Positions 51,725 to 61,135 of a DNA stretch of 64,000 bases are shown here, piece after piece; the first letter of the stretch is position 1; every line of letters begins with the position of its first letter. The stretch spans positions 347,678 through 411,677 of the forward strand of contig NZ_JHWH01000001.1 of the NCBI RefSeq assembly GCF_000622145.1. The letters are read 5' to 3'. This DNA is from Paracoccus yeei ATCC BAA-599. GTDB taxonomy: Bacteria; Pseudomonadota; Alphaproteobacteria; Rhodobacterales; Rhodobacteraceae. Position numbers and translations under genes: made by a program. The notes under the pieces were generated by a model. The model saw nothing but the letters and a program-made list of their open reading frames with translations. It made no database searches and had not been told where the DNA came from.

Positions 51725-52299
51725 GCGCGCGCGAGGACATGCTGGCCGGGCGGCCCTATGACCCCGGCGCTGGCGAACTGGTTGCCCTGCGCCGCGTGGC
51801 CCAGGGATTGATGCGCGACTACAACGCCACGATCATCGGCGACAAGACCCGCGCCCGCACCCTGACGCAGCTGCTGGGCAGTTGGAACGGCGCGGTGATC
51901 CGCGCGCCCTTTCACGTCGATTACGGCAAGAACATCCATTTCGGGCCCGGTTGCTTCGTCAACTACGGCTGCTTTTTCATGGACATCTGCGAAATCCGCA
52001 TCGGCGCGCGCTGCCAGTTCGGCACCGCCGTGCAGCTGCTGACCGAGGATCGGCCGCGCGATGTCGCCCGCCGCTCCAAGGGCCAGGAATGGGGTCGTCC
52101 GATCAGCATCGGCGACGATGTCTGGATCGGCGGCGGCGCCATCGTGGTGCCGGGCGTGACCATCGGCGCGGGCGCGATCGTCGGCGCGGGCGCGGTCGTC
52201 ACCCGCGACGTGCCGCCGGGCGCCACCGTGGCGGGCAGCCCCGCCCGCCCCGTGCGCAGCAGCCTGAACGCGGAACGGGCGGTTCAGGAAATCACCTGA
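51721..52299 (+). CDS. Sugar O-acetyltransferase (Maa/NodL type, left-handed beta-helix)
   Basis: 192 residues. An N-terminal helical Mac domain (REDMLAGRPYDPG) is followed by hexapeptide repeats forming a left-handed beta-helix (INIGxx-like units through ISIGDDVWIGGGAIVVPGVT and GAIVGAGAVVTRDVPP). Acetylates a sugar hydroxyl with acetyl-CoA; the acceptor is unknown. The TTG start at 51721 overlaps the previous stop and has GGGG 5 bases upstream; an ATG at 51739 is the alternative. The 3' end overlaps the opposing phosphatase gene by 16 bases. Confidence 0.88.
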   Translation: MSAREDMLAGRPYDPGAGELVALRRVAQGLMRDYNATIIGDKTRARTLTQLLGSWNGAVIRAPFHVDYGKNIHFGPGCFVNYGCFFMDICEIRIGARCQFGTAVQLLTEDRPRDVARRSKGQEWGRPISIGDDVWIGGGAIVVPGVTIGAGAIVGAGAVVTRDVPPGATVAGSPARPVRSSLNAERAVQEIT

Positions 52300-52838
52300 T
52301 GCCGCCCCTGGTGGACATGGTGCAGCGCGCCCTGGACCACCGGCAGCCGTCCCAGCGCCGCAAGCGGCAGGTCCATCGCTACCAGCCGGATCATGTGCAG
52401 CGTGATGCCATGCGTCACGATGACCGCCGGCTGGTCAAGCTCGGCCAGGAAAGCCGCGACGCGGGCGCGCAGGGCGGCAAAGCCCTCGGCCCCCGGCAGG
52501 CGGTCGTACCAGCCGATCCCCCCGGCGGTGAACGCCTGCGGATGCGCCTGGCGCAGGTCCGCCAGCGTCGCCCCGTTCTGCGGGCCAAGGTCGATTTCCA
52601 CCAGCCGCCAGTCCTGGCGAAAGGGCCGCCCGGCCAGCGCGATGCGCGCGGTCGCCACCGCCCGCCCCGCCGGGCTGGCCCAGGCGGCCATCGGCGGCAG
52701 CGCCGCCAGCAATTCGGCCTGCCTGCGGGCCTGCTCCTGCCCGCGTTCGGTCAGCGGCGAATCCAGCCGGCCCTGCAGGCGGCCCTGCACGTTCCATTCG
52801 GTCTCGCCATGGCGCAGCAGATACAGTTCGGGAATCAT
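52284..52838 (-). CDS. Histidine phosphatase family protein
   Basis: 184 residues. The phosphoglycerate-mutase-like RHGET motif (LLRHGETEWN) carries the phospho-acceptor His near residue 9. Conserved Arg (GRLQGRLDSPLTERG), Glu and a second His (IVTHGITLH) complete the site. The substrate is not predictable. The ATG at 52838 overlaps the hemF stop (ATGA); an ATG at 52844 is possible. Coupling to hemF may be only transcriptional. Confidence 0.88.
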   Translation of the reverse strand: MIPELYLLRHGETEWNVQGRLQGRLDSPLTERGQEQARRQAELLAALPPMAAWASPAGRAVATARIALAGRPFRQDWRLVEIDLGPQNGATLADLRQAHPQAFTAGGIGWYDRLPGAEGFAALRARVAAFLAELDQPAVIVTHGITLHMIRLVAMDLPLAALGRLPVVQGALHHVHQGRHQVIS

Positions 52839-53695
52839 GGCCATTTCGCCACGGGCGGCAGGCTCATCAGCACGGCTTCGGGGTCGTGGCCGGTGGCCAG
52901 GCCGAACTTGGTGCCGCGGTCGTAGACGAGGTTGTATTCCGCATAAAGCCCGCGATGGATCAGCTGCGCCTCGCGCTCGGCCTCGCCCCAGGGGGTCGCC
53001 ATGCGCGCCTGCGCCAGCGGCAGGAAGGCGGGCAGGAACGCCTCGCCCACGGCCCTGGTGAAGGCGAAATCGGCCTGCCAGTCGCCGGTGTTCAGATCGT
53101 CATAGAAGATGCCGCCGACGCCGCGCGCCCGGCCCCGGTGCGGGATGAAGAAATATTCGTCCGCCCAGGCCTTGAAGCGGTCGTAGTAATCGGCCCCGTG
53201 CGCATCGCAGGCGCTGCGCAGCGCGGCATGGAAATGGGCCGTATCCCCCTGGTATTCCAGGCAGGGGTTCAGGTCGGCGCCGCCGCCGAACCACCAGGCG
53301 GAAGGGGTCCAGAACATGCGGGTGTTCATGTGGACCGCCGGGGCGTGCGGGTTCTGCATATGCGCGACCAGGCTGATCCCCGAAGCCCAGAAGCGCGGGT
53401 CTTCGGCCACGCCGGGCACGCCGCGCGCGGCCATCGCCGTCTGCGCCGCGGGGGCCAGTTCGCCATGGACGGCCGACCAGTTCACGCCCACCTTCTCGAA
53501 CACGCGCCCGCCGCGCATCACCGACATGATGCCGCCGCCGCCATCGGCGCCGCGCCGCGTCTCGCGCAGTTCGAACCGGCCGGGGGCGGCCGGGCCGGGG
53601 CCGGCATCCTCGAGCCCCTCGAAGGCGGCCACGATGCGGTCGCGCAGCGTCCTGAACCATGCCGCCGCCTCGTCCCGCTCTGCCTGCATCTGCAT
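52835..53695 (-). CDS. hemF: Oxygen-dependent coproporphyrinogen III oxidase
   Basis: Oxidative decarboxylation of coproporphyrinogen III in aerobic heme synthesis. 286 residues from the ATG at 53695, chosen because AGGGAAG lies 7 bases before it; the ATG at 53713 has none. Family blocks include FWASGISLVAHMQNPHAP, WWFGGGADLNPCLEY, YFFIPHRGRARGVGGIFYD and LYAEYNLVYDRGTKFGL. Confidence 0.96.
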   Translation of the reverse strand: MQMQAERDEAAAWFRTLRDRIVAAFEGLEDAGPGPAAPGRFELRETRRGADGGGGIMSVMRGGRVFEKVGVNWSAVHGELAPAAQTAMAARGVPGVAEDPRFWASGISLVAHMQNPHAPAVHMNTRMFWTPSAWWFGGGADLNPCLEYQGDTAHFHAALRSACDAHGADYYDRFKAWADEYFFIPHRGRARGVGGIFYDDLNTGDWQADFAFTRAVGEAFLPAFLPLAQARMATPWGEAEREAQLIHRGLYAEYNLVYDRGTKFGLATGHDPEAVLMSLPPVAKWP

Positions 53696-53720
53696 TGCCG
53701 TTCTTCCCTGCATTCGTGAA

Positions 53721-53750
53721 TTGCGCCGCGCCCTGCTGCGGCCTTATGCT
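53721..53750 (+). promoter_or_regulatory. Candidate promoter for the small lipoprotein gene
   Basis: TTGCGC (53721-53726), an 18-base spacer and TATGCT (53745-53750), 27 bases before the ATG at 53777. Confidence 0.45.
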
Positions 53751-53776
53751 GGTTGAAACAACTAGAGAAGCCGACC

Positions 53777-54190
53777 ATGACCCGCAACATCGCGCTTGGC
53801 CTTCTGCCCGTTCTGATCCTGGCCGCCTGCGGCACGCCCCAGGAACGCTGCATCAGCCGGAACACCAGCGAATACCGCACCGTCGCGCGCCTGCTGAGCG
53901 AGGTCGAGGCCAATCTGGCCCGCGGTTACGCCTGGGAGGAACGCGAATACATGCGGACCGAATGGGACACCTGCCCCGTCGTGGTGACCGACCGCAAGGG
54001 GGGGCGGAGCATCGTCTATCGGTCCTGCGCGCGCAATGTCATCGACACCGAACGCTACCGCGTGCCGATCGACCCGGCGTCCGAGACGCGCAAGCGCGAC
54101 AACCTGGCCGCCCGCAAGGCGCAACTGGCGCGTCCGGCGGCGGCGGCGGTCGACGCCTGCAAGGCCGCCTATCCCGAGGACAAGGGCTAG
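53777..54190 (+). CDS. Small lipoprotein of unknown function
   Basis: 137 residues. Lipobox LILAAC (Cys18). The mature part has several Cys (QERCISRN, WDTCPVVV, YRSCARNV, VDACKAAYP), enough for two disulfides, and a charged helix. I do not recognise the family. The ATG at 53777 has GAGAAG upstream. The gene converges on the SDR gene, and their last 4 bases overlap. Confidence 0.7.
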   Translation: MTRNIALGLLPVLILAACGTPQERCISRNTSEYRTVARLLSEVEANLARGYAWEEREYMRTEWDTCPVVVTDRKGGRSIVYRSCARNVIDTERYRVPIDPASETRKRDNLAARKAQLARPAAAAVDACKAAYPEDKG

Positions 54191-55002
54191 AACACGCCCG
54201 GCGCCAGCGGATGGCCCAGGCTGCGCCCGCCGTCCACGCGCAGGATCTGCCCGGTGACGAAGGCCGCGCCGTCGCTGGCCAGGAACTGCACCGCATCGGC
54301 CAGTTCGTCCGCCCCGGCGATGCGCCCCAGGGGCGTCGCCGCGACCAGCTTTTCGCGCAGGCTCGGGTCCTCGCGCAGGCTGTCCTGCAAGCGGTTCGAC
54401 ATGATCGAGGCGAATGCCACCCCGTTCACCCGGATGCGGTGCCGCGCCAGTGCCACGGCCAGCGACCGGGTGGCCTGGGCCTGGGCGGCGCTGGCGATGG
54501 AATAGGCCAGCATGTCGGGCTGGGGCCGGTCGGCGGCCAGCGAATGGACATTGACGATGGCGCCGTTCTGCACGGGCGCCTCGTCCTCGCGCGCCTCGGC
54601 CTGGGCCACCATGCGGCGGGCGACCATCTGCGACAGCTTCAGCCCCGAGATCATGTTCTGGCGCAGCATGTCGCCCAGAAGATCGTCGCTCAGCGACAGG
54701 GGATCGCAGGGCTGCACGGCGCGGTGGGCGTTCACCAGGATGTCGATGCGCTCGAAGGCGTCGATGCTGGCCGACACCAGGTTCGCCAGCGTCAGCTTCT
54801 GCGTCAGGTCGCCCGCAAAGGCGCGCACCGGCCCGTCGGAGGCGGAAAAGCCGTCGCCCAGCTCGGCCTCGAGCGCGGATTCGTCGCTGTCGGCAAAGAC
54901 GACATTCGCCCCCGCCTCCTGGAAATGGCGGGCGATGGCCAGGCCGATGCCGCGCGCGGCGCCGGTCACGATGGCGGTCTTGCCCTGGATCGACAGGCTC
55001 AT
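54187..55002 (-). CDS. SDR-family protein with altered active site
   Basis: 271 residues with a Rossmann fold: TGAARGIG cofactor motif (13-20), Asp at the end of beta-3 and Asn116 in LRQNMISG. Ser154 and Tyr167 fit the catalytic Ser and Tyr, but the YxxxK Lys is replaced: Y167-S-I-A-S171. The usual NNAG is NAHR (91-94). The C-terminal VTGQILRVDGGRSLG is classical. It may bind NAD(P) without normal oxidoreductase activity. The ATG overlaps the upstream methyltransferase stop. Confidence 0.85.
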   Translation of the reverse strand: MSLSIQGKTAIVTGAARGIGLAIARHFQEAGANVVFADSDESALEAELGDGFSASDGPVRAFAGDLTQKLTLANLVSASIDAFERIDILVNAHRAVQPCDPLSLSDDLLGDMLRQNMISGLKLSQMVARRMVAQAEAREDEAPVQNGAIVNVHSLAADRPQPDMLAYSIASAAQAQATRSLAVALARHRIRVNGVAFASIMSNRLQDSLREDPSLREKLVAATPLGRIAGADELADAVQFLASDGAAFVTGQILRVDGGRSLGHPLAPGVF

Positions 55003-56012
55003 GCGCGGCGTCCTTTCGCGGCTTTGGCGCCGGGCCTGCGGGCGCCGGTGGCGGTCAGGATCTTGAAGCGGGTGTCGCCGCCGATCTCGGCCACATCACC
55101 GAAATGCTCGCGCAGCGCCTGTTCATAGGGCAGGTGCCGGTTGGCGACCATCCAGAGCCGCCCCGCCCCGGTCAAAAGCCCGGCGGCGGCGCGGATGAAC
55201 CCGGCACCCAGCCGGGGATCGGCGGCGCGGCCATCGTGGAAGGGCGGGTTCATCACCACGCCGTTCACCGGCTCGGACAGGCGGAAATCCAGCGCATCGG
55301 CCCAGTGGAACCGCGCGCGGGGATCGGTGACATTGCGCCGGGCGCAGTCCAGGGCCACGGCATCGGCCTCGACCAGGTGAAGCACCTCGACGCCCGGATG
55401 GGCCAGGACCTGCGCCGACAGCCAGCCCCAGCCGGCCCCCAGATCGACCATGCGGGTCGGCAGCTTGTCGGGCAGATGCGCGGCCAGCTCGACCGAGGCC
55501 GGGTCGGGCCCATCCGCCGAAAAGACCCCCGGCCGCGTCACGAAGCCGGGCGCCGCCTGATGATCCTGCGCGGCCCAGCCGGCGGGCAGCCAGCCGGGTT
55601 CGGGCAGCGTCACGCGAAAGATCTTGCCATGCGCGCGGGACTGGATGCCATCGACCGGGGCCAGGGCGCGCACTTCCTTCAGCACGCTGTCCACCCCGTC
55701 GGTCTTTTGCCCGTCCACCCACAGCGCGGCGCCGGGGGCAAGATGCGCCGCCGCCTGGGCGATGCGGGCGCGCGCCTCGGCCCGGGCGCGGGGCAGAAAG
55801 ACCACCGCCGCGTCAAAATCGCCCTCGGGCGCCGTCGCCGGGGCCAGGCCGCGCGCCTTCAGCGCCGCAAATTCGGGGAAAAGGCGCTGCACGACCTGCG
55901 TGCGCGCCGGATCGAAACGGTCAAGATCGCTTGCCGCGCCTGCGCCAATCAGCAGCAGCCGCCCCTCCGGCGGGGTATCGCCGAAAACAAGCTCCAGTCG
56001 GGAACCAGCCAA
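54999..56012 (-). CDS. RsmC-like class I methyltransferase
   Basis: 337 residues. The duplicated RsmC layout has a degenerate N-domain (about 1-150) and an active C-domain with SAM motif VDLGAGWGWLSAQV and the catalytic NPPFHDGR. Likely methylates guanine N2 in 16S rRNA (RsmC) or a related site; the exact target is inferred. The stop overlaps the SDR ATG (ATGA). Confidence 0.88.
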   Translation of the reverse strand: MAGSRLELVFGDTPPEGRLLLIGAGAASDLDRFDPARTQVVQRLFPEFAALKARGLAPATAPEGDFDAAVVFLPRARAEARARIAQAAAHLAPGAALWVDGQKTDGVDSVLKEVRALAPVDGIQSRAHGKIFRVTLPEPGWLPAGWAAQDHQAAPGFVTRPGVFSADGPDPASVELAAHLPDKLPTRMVDLGAGWGWLSAQVLAHPGVEVLHLVEADAVALDCARRNVTDPRARFHWADALDFRLSEPVNGVVMNPPFHDGRAADPRLGAGFIRAAAGLLTGAGRLWMVANRHLPYEQALREHFGDVAEIGGDTRFKILTATGARRPGAKAAKGRRA

Positions 56013-56015
56013 TGT

Positions 56016-56333
56016 CTACTCTTTTTCCATGGTGCATTGCAGCGGATGCTGCTGGCGGCGCGCAAGTTCCATCACCTGGGCCACCTTGGTTTCGGCGATC
56101 TCGTGCGAAAACACGCCGACGACCGCCACGCCCTTGCGGTGGACGGTCAGCATGATCTCGATCGCCTGGGCACGGGTCATGTTGAACAGCCGCTCAAGCA
56201 CATGCACGACGAATTCCATGGGAGTGAAATCGTCGTTCAGCAGCAGGACCTTGTAAAGCGGAGGACGCTGCGTGCGGGGCTTGGTCTTGACCGCCAGATC
56301 GACATCCTCGCGGTCGCCGGGTCGTTGGGTCAT
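56016..56333 (-). CDS. clpS: ATP-dependent Clp protease adaptor ClpS
   Basis: Delivers N-degron substrates to ClpAP. 105 residues from the ATG at 56333. The core [17 protein letters not shown], the [18 protein letters not shown] block and [12 protein letters not shown] are intact, including the Asn-Asp-Asp and His residues of the N-end-residue pocket. A GTG at 56348 is an alternative start. The longer upstream frame looks like leader; it holds an AGGGGC-TTTT-GCCCCT hairpin (56390-56405). Confidence 0.93.
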   Translation of the reverse strand: MTQRPGDREDVDLAVKTKPRTQRPPLYKVLLLNDDFTPMEFVVHVLERLFNMTRAQAIEIMLTVHRKGVAVVGVFSHEIAETKVAQVMELARRQQHPLQCTMEKE

Positions 56334-56500
56334 CTGCGGTCTGGTCACGTCGCCTGCATCGCCTGGGGAAAGGATCAGGGCCTGAATATAGGGGCTTTTG
56401 CCCCTGATGTAAGCCCCCGTCGCCGAATCCGCCCCGCAGCTGCCCGGCGCGCATTTCACAACCTCAGGCAGAATTCCGGCGAAACTTGCCAAAGTTATGG

Positions 56501-56529
56501 TTTCCGTCATGCCGCATCCGTGATATTGT
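56501..56529 (+). promoter_or_regulatory. Candidate promoter of the D,D-carboxypeptidase gene
   Basis: TTTCCG (56501-56506), a 17-base spacer and TATTGT (56524-56529), 26 bases before the ATG. Confidence 0.45.
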
Positions 56530-56555
56530 CTGTTCATTAACGAAGGGTCCGCAAA

Positions 56556-58223
56556 ATGAATGGACCCTCAGAGGCAGAAGAGACCGGGACAGTGACCAGC
56601 ATCGCCAGAAACGTCCGTTTGGGCCTTATGGTCCTATTCGCCTGGGCCATGCCCATGGCGGTTGCCGCCGCACCATTCGCAGCCTTCGTTATGGATGCGC
56701 GAACCGGCCAGGAAATGTATTCGCAGAATGCCGACACGCGGCTGCATCCTGCCTCGCTGACCAAGATGATGACGCTTTACATGGCCTTCACGGCCATCGA
56801 GCGTGGTCAGGTTCGGCTGGACAGCAAGTTTCTCGTGTCCCAGCACGCCGCGTCCCAACCGCCGTCCCGCCTGGGGCTGAAGCCGGGGCAGCGGATCGAA
56901 TTGCGCTATCTGATCCGCGCCGCCGCGGTGAAGTCGGCCAATGACGCGGCCACCACCATCGGCGAGGGGCTGGCCGGCTCCGAGCCCAAGTTCGCAGCCC
57001 AGATGACCGCGATGGCCCGCGCTCTGGGGATGCGCAACACGAACTTCCGCAACGCCAACGGCCTGACGGTCGAGGGGCATTACTCCAGCGCGCGCGACAT
57101 GTCGCTGCTGGGGCGGCGGCTGTTCTATGATTTCCCGCAATACTACTCGATCTTCTCGCGCCGTACGGCGGATGCGGGAATCGCCACCGTCTCCAGCACG
57201 AACAAGCGCTTCCTGGACAGCTACGAAGGCGCGGACGGCATCAAGACCGGCTATACCCGCGCGGCCGGCTTCAACCTGACGGCCTCGGCCAAGCGCGGCT
57301 CCAAGCGCATCATCGCGACGGTGCTGGGCGGCAATTCCACGGCGCATCGCAACGCGGTCATGGCCCAGTTGCTGGACGCAGGATTTGGAAAGGCCCCCAC
57401 CCGTGTGCGTGAGGTGAAACCTGCGGCGCCGGCCCTGGTGGCCGAGCGCAAGGCGGTGCGGCGCACCGTCCAGGTCGCACGCGCGGTTCCGGCGCAGCCC
57501 GCGCCCCTGGTGCAGCTCTCCGCCTCGAGCCGGCCTGCGGCGCGCGCCTCGACGGCGGGGCTGGTCACGCCGGCGGCGATCGCGGCAGCCGTCAACCGGG
57601 CGCAGGCCGATGCCGGCGCCTCCGCCAGCGGCCGCCCGGCCCGCAAGCCCGCAGCCGTCGCCTCGGCCTCGACCAAGGGCAGCGACGACCTGGGCATCTC
57701 CTCGGCCCGACCCACCGGCCGCCCCGAGGGCGATTCGGGCAGCGACGCCGGCACCATCGCGGCCAAGCGCCCGGTGCCCGCACCGCGCCGCGACGAATCG
57801 GCCAGCCTTGCGCCCGCCGCGGACGTGCCCTCGCTGTTCCTGCTGGATCAGGTTGCCCCGGCGGCCCCGCAGATGGCGCTGACCGAAACGCCGCCGCCCG
57901 CGCCGCGCGGCGACGCGATCATCCTGGCCTCGCTGGCCCCCGAAACGGCGGAAGAGCCCGCGCCGCAGATCGTGTCCCGCTCGACCGGCGGGCGCGGCTA
58001 TGGGGTTTCGCTGGGCCTTTACCGTTCGCGCCACGAGGCCGAGCAGCTTTTGCTGCGCACCGCCCTGCAAGACAGCGCAGCGCTGGGGAACGCGGTCAGC
58101 CGCGTCGCTGACACGCGCCGCGGATTCCAGGCGAATTTCGAAGGCATGTCCCGCCAGATGGCGGAACTGACCTGCGACCGCCTGGCGGCACGCCAACAGG
58201 ACTGCACCGTCATCGGGCAATAG
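56556..58223 (+). CDS. D-alanyl-D-alanine carboxypeptidase (S11) with SPOR domain
   Basis: Trims peptidoglycan stem peptides. 555 residues: a short N-terminal extension, a signal helix (about 20-38), and an S11 peptidase domain with Ser67-xx-Lys70 (SLTK), SAN (127-129) and KTG (230-232). A long Ala/Pro-rich linker (about 290-480) leads to a C-terminal SPOR domain ([19 protein letters not shown]) that binds denuded glycan at division sites. GAAGGG precedes the ATG; a GTG at 56592 would remove the extension. Confidence 0.93.
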   Translation: MNGPSEAEETGTVTSIARNVRLGLMVLFAWAMPMAVAAAPFAAFVMDARTGQEMYSQNADTRLHPASLTKMMTLYMAFTAIERGQVRLDSKFLVSQHAASQPPSRLGLKPGQRIELRYLIRAAAVKSANDAATTIGEGLAGSEPKFAAQMTAMARALGMRNTNFRNANGLTVEGHYSSARDMSLLGRRLFYDFPQYYSIFSRRTADAGIATVSSTNKRFLDSYEGADGIKTGYTRAAGFNLTASAKRGSKRIIATVLGGNSTAHRNAVMAQLLDAGFGKAPTRVREVKPAAPALVAERKAVRRTVQVARAVPAQPAPLVQLSASSRPAARASTAGLVTPAAIAAAVNRAQADAGASASGRPARKPAAVASASTKGSDDLGISSARPTGRPEGDSGSDAGTIAAKRPVPAPRRDESASLAPAADVPSLFLLDQVAPAAPQMALTETPPPAPRGDAIILASLAPETAEEPAPQIVSRSTGGRGYGVSLGLYRSRHEAEQLLLRTALQDSAALGNAVSRVADTRRGFQANFEGMSRQMAELTCDRLAARQQDCTVIGQ

Positions 58224-58245
58224 ATCCTGACCAAAGGCGCTTCTG

Positions 58246-58269
58246 AACCCGGCTTCGGCCGGGTTTTTT
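58246..58269 (+). terminator. Intrinsic terminator of the carboxypeptidase gene
   Basis: AACCCGGC-TTCG-GCCGGGTT with T6, a classical tetraloop terminator 22 bases after the stop. Confidence 0.93.
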
Positions 58270-58313
58270 CTTGTGCGGAGCCGCGCGCTTCCCTGCCCCG
58301 CCCGGTCGCGCTG

Positions 58314-58472
58314 TCAGGGCTTGGGCCGGTCGTCCCATTCGTTGCTGAGGATGCGTTCCGCGTCGCCCTTGGGATCGTCGTACTGGCGTCCGTTCAGCGC
58401 CCAGACAAAGGCCAGCAGGCCCAGCCCGCCAAGCCCCAGCGAGACGGGGATCAGGATGGCAAGGATCTCCAT
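58314..58472 (-). CDS. ccoS: cbb3 oxidase assembly protein CcoS
   Basis: 52 residues: one N-terminal membrane helix (MEILAILIPVSLGLGGLGLL), then the short polar tail QYDDPKGDAERILSNEW, the CcoS/FixS signature. Needed for cofactor insertion into cbb3 oxidase. AGGAAGGG precedes the ATG. It lies 18 bases after ccoI and ends the ccoGHIS operon. Confidence 0.93.
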   Translation of the reverse strand: MEILAILIPVSLGLGGLGLLAFVWALNGRQYDDPKGDAERILSNEWDDRPKP

Positions 58473-58490
58473 GGGCGTCCCTTCCTGTGT

Positions 58491-60671
58491 TCAGCGCAGC
58501 CGCAGCGCGTTCAGGGTCACGCTGATCGAGCTGAGCGACATGGCCAGCGCGGCCATCAGCGGCGTGGCGAAGCCCGCGATGGCGAACGGCACCGCGACGA
58601 TGTTGTAAAGGATCGAGATGGCGAAGTTCTCGCGGATGCGGCGGGTGGCGGCGCGCGCGACCCCCAGCGCCTCGGCCACCGACGACAGGTCGCTGCCCAG
58701 CGTCACGATATCAGATGCGACCCGCGCCGCGTCCAACGCCGAGGCGGGCGAGATCGAGACATGGGCGGCGCTGAGCGCGGCGGTGTCGTTCAGCCCGTCG
58801 CCCACCATCAGGACCCGGCCGCCCTGCGCGGTCAGGGCCTGCACCGCCTCGGCCTTTTCGGCCGGGGTGACGCCCGCGCGCCAGTCGGCGATCCCGAGCC
58901 GCGCCGCGATGTCTGCCACGACCGGCGCCGCATCCCCCGACAGCAGCAGCACCCGCCGTCCGGAGGCCAGGATCCGGCGCACCGTCTCCTCGGCTCCGGG
59001 GCGCAGGCGGTCGGTGAATTCCAGCCGGATCGGCGCGCCCTGGCCCAGGGACAGCCAGCTTGCCGAAACCGCCGCCGAGCCGTGATCGGCGCCCAGCCAG
59101 TCCGCGCGCCCCAGCCGGACGCGGTGGCCTTGATGCGTGCCCTCGACCCCTTGGCCCGGCACCTCGCGCAGGGCCTCGACCGGGGCGGGCTGGACGCCGG
59201 CCTGCACCATGGCCTGCGCCAAGGCCTGCGACAGCGGGTGGCCCGAGCCCTGCGCCAGCGCCAGCGCCACGCCCCGCGCCTCGGGCGGGACCTGGGACAC
59301 CAGCTGCGGCACCCCCATCGTCAGTGTCCCGGTCTTGTCGAAGACGACGGTATCGACCTCGGCCAGGCGTTCCAGGGCGGTGCCGTCCTTGATCAGCATG
59401 CCGCGCCGGAACAGGCGTCCCGATGCGGTGGTGACGACGGCCGGCACCGCCAGCCCCAGGGCGCAGGGGCAGGTGATGATCAGCACGGCCGCCGCGATAT
59501 TGACCGCCAGCCGCAGGTCGCGGGTGGCCCAGAACCAGCCAAGGAAGCTGGAAAACGCCATCAGATGCACCAGCGGCGAATAAAGCCGCGAGGCGCGCTC
59601 GGCGAGGCCGGTATAGCGTCCCCGCGCGGTTTCCGCCGCGGCGACCAGCGCGGTCAGGCGCGACAGCGACGAATCGCGCCCCGCCGCCGTCACCCGCAGG
59701 ACCAGGGGGCCGGTCAGGTTGACCTCGCCCGCCGACAGCGCCAGTCCCGGCGCCGCCGGAACCGGGATGCTTTCGCCGGTCAGCAGCGAGCGGTCGATCT
59801 CGCTTTCGCCCTCGGCCACCTCGCCATCGCCGGGAATGCGCGCGCCGGGACGGACGCGGATCAGGTCGCCCGGGCGCAGGTCGGCGACCGGGACCGGCTG
59901 GTCGCCCGCCGGCGTCAGCAGGAAGGCGCGCGGCACCTCGAGCGCGGTCAGTTCCTCGGCCGCCGAGCGCGCTACCGCGCGGGTGCGGTAGTCCAGGTAG
60001 CGCCCGACCAGCAGGAAAAAGCACAGCATCACCGCCGCATCGAAATAGGCGTGATGGCCGGAGTGCATCGTTTCATAGACCGAGATCGCCGAGGCCAGGA
60101 TCAGCGCAAGCGAGATCGGCACGTCCATGCCCAGCCGCCCGGCCCTGAGCGCGCGCCAGGCGCTGGAAAAGAACGGCTGGCCGGCAAAGGCGACGGTCGG
60201 CAGGGCGATGGCGCCGGAAATCATGTGGAACAGGTCGCGGGTCGCGTCCTCGGCCCCCGACCAGACCGCGATCGACAGGATCATGATGTTCATCATGGCA
60301 AAGCCCGACACGCCGATGCGCATCAGGATGTCGCGGCCCTGGCGGTCGGCCGCGCCCGCCGACAGCGCCGCCGGATCCAGTTCGTGCGCCTCGTAGCCGA
60401 TGGCCTCGACCACCGGGATCAGGTCCTGGGCGGCAAGGCCGGGTGCGTCGACCGTCACCCGGCGCTGTGTCAGGTTCACCCGCGCCGCCTTGACGCCCGG
60501 ATGGGCGGTCAGCGCGCGCTCGACATCGGTGATGCAGGTCGCGCAATGGATGGTGGGCAGCGACAGGATGATGTCGACCACGCACCCCTGCCCCGCCACG
60601 CGCTGCGCAAGCGGCGCCGCGTCGCAGGCCGGGCAGGCCGAAATCCGGGTGTCATACGAGGCGTCGGTCAT
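58491..60671 (-). CDS. ccoI: Copper-exporting P-type ATPase CcoI (FixI)
   Basis: Supplies copper for the CuB site of cbb3 oxidase. 726 residues from the ATG at 60671. An N-terminal CPAC pair and an HMA domain with IHCATC precede eight membrane segments, the CPC motif (ITCPCALG), TGES, the phosphorylation motif DKTGT and the GDGLND hinge. A GTG one codon upstream is possible. It overlaps the ccoH stop by one base. Confidence 0.95.
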   Translation of the reverse strand: MTDASYDTRISACPACDAAPLAQRVAGQGCVVDIILSLPTIHCATCITDVERALTAHPGVKAARVNLTQRRVTVDAPGLAAQDLIPVVEAIGYEAHELDPAALSAGAADRQGRDILMRIGVSGFAMMNIMILSIAVWSGAEDATRDLFHMISGAIALPTVAFAGQPFFSSAWRALRAGRLGMDVPISLALILASAISVYETMHSGHHAYFDAAVMLCFFLLVGRYLDYRTRAVARSAAEELTALEVPRAFLLTPAGDQPVPVADLRPGDLIRVRPGARIPGDGEVAEGESEIDRSLLTGESIPVPAAPGLALSAGEVNLTGPLVLRVTAAGRDSSLSRLTALVAAAETARGRYTGLAERASRLYSPLVHLMAFSSFLGWFWATRDLRLAVNIAAAVLIITCPCALGLAVPAVVTTASGRLFRRGMLIKDGTALERLAEVDTVVFDKTGTLTMGVPQLVSQVPPEARGVALALAQGSGHPLSQALAQAMVQAGVQPAPVEALREVPGQGVEGTHQGHRVRLGRADWLGADHGSAAVSASWLSLGQGAPIRLEFTDRLRPGAEETVRRILASGRRVLLLSGDAAPVVADIAARLGIADWRAGVTPAEKAEAVQALTAQGGRVLMVGDGLNDTAALSAAHVSISPASALDAARVASDIVTLGSDLSSVAEALGVARAATRRIRENFAISILYNIVAVPFAIAGFATPLMAALAMSLSSISVTLNALRLR

Positions 60672-61135
60672 CACTTCACCCGGCTGCCGTGATAATGGTC
60701 GAGGCGCTGGCGGAACTGCGTCCCGTCCCAGGCGGTCGCCGTCAGGTGGATGTTCCAGAGCCCGGGCTTCAACGTCAAGGGCGCGACGTAAAGCCCGCCT
60801 TGGTAGGTCATCTGCGGATGCTGGTCGTCGGCCACATAGGTCGGCCGCCCGACCGTGACCTGCAGGTCCTTGATCGGCGCGGGATTGCCCTGGCGGTCGC
60901 GGATCGCCAGGGCCAGTTCCTTGCCGTCGTAGTCAGGCGTCACCGTCCAGTCCAGCGCCGCCTGGGCCGCGCGCTCGCGGTCGAAATCCTGCGAGGCGAC
61001 ATAGCTGTTGGCGACCTCGAGCCCCGGGAAGGTTCCCACCGCCTTGACCGCCATCAGCACGTTCACGCCGATGATGACGCCAAAGGCCACCAGGGTGATC
61101 GCCAGCACATGCTTGCCGGTCAGGGGACGGGTCAT
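60671..61135 (-). CDS. ccoH: cbb3 assembly protein CcoH (FixH)
   Basis: 154 residues: one N-terminal membrane helix (HVLAITLVAFGVIIGVNVLM), then a periplasmic domain of the FixH family with TFPGLEVANSYVASQDFDR and the LKPGLWNIHLTA block. Works with CcoI in cbb3 maturation. The ATG overlaps the ccoG stop (ATGA). Confidence 0.93.
   Translation of the reverse strand: MTRPLTGKHVLAITLVAFGVIIGVNVLMAVKAVGTFPGLEVANSYVASQDFDRERAAQAALDWTVTPDYDGKELALAIRDRQGNPAPIKDLQVTVGRPTYVADDQHPQMTYQGGLYVAPLTLKPGLWNIHLTATAWDGTQFRQRLDHYHGSRVK

Noticed and set aside
56334..56537. 68-residue N-terminal extension of ClpS
   Set aside because: Low protein-likeness, contains a leader hairpin, and ClpS homologues start near 56333.
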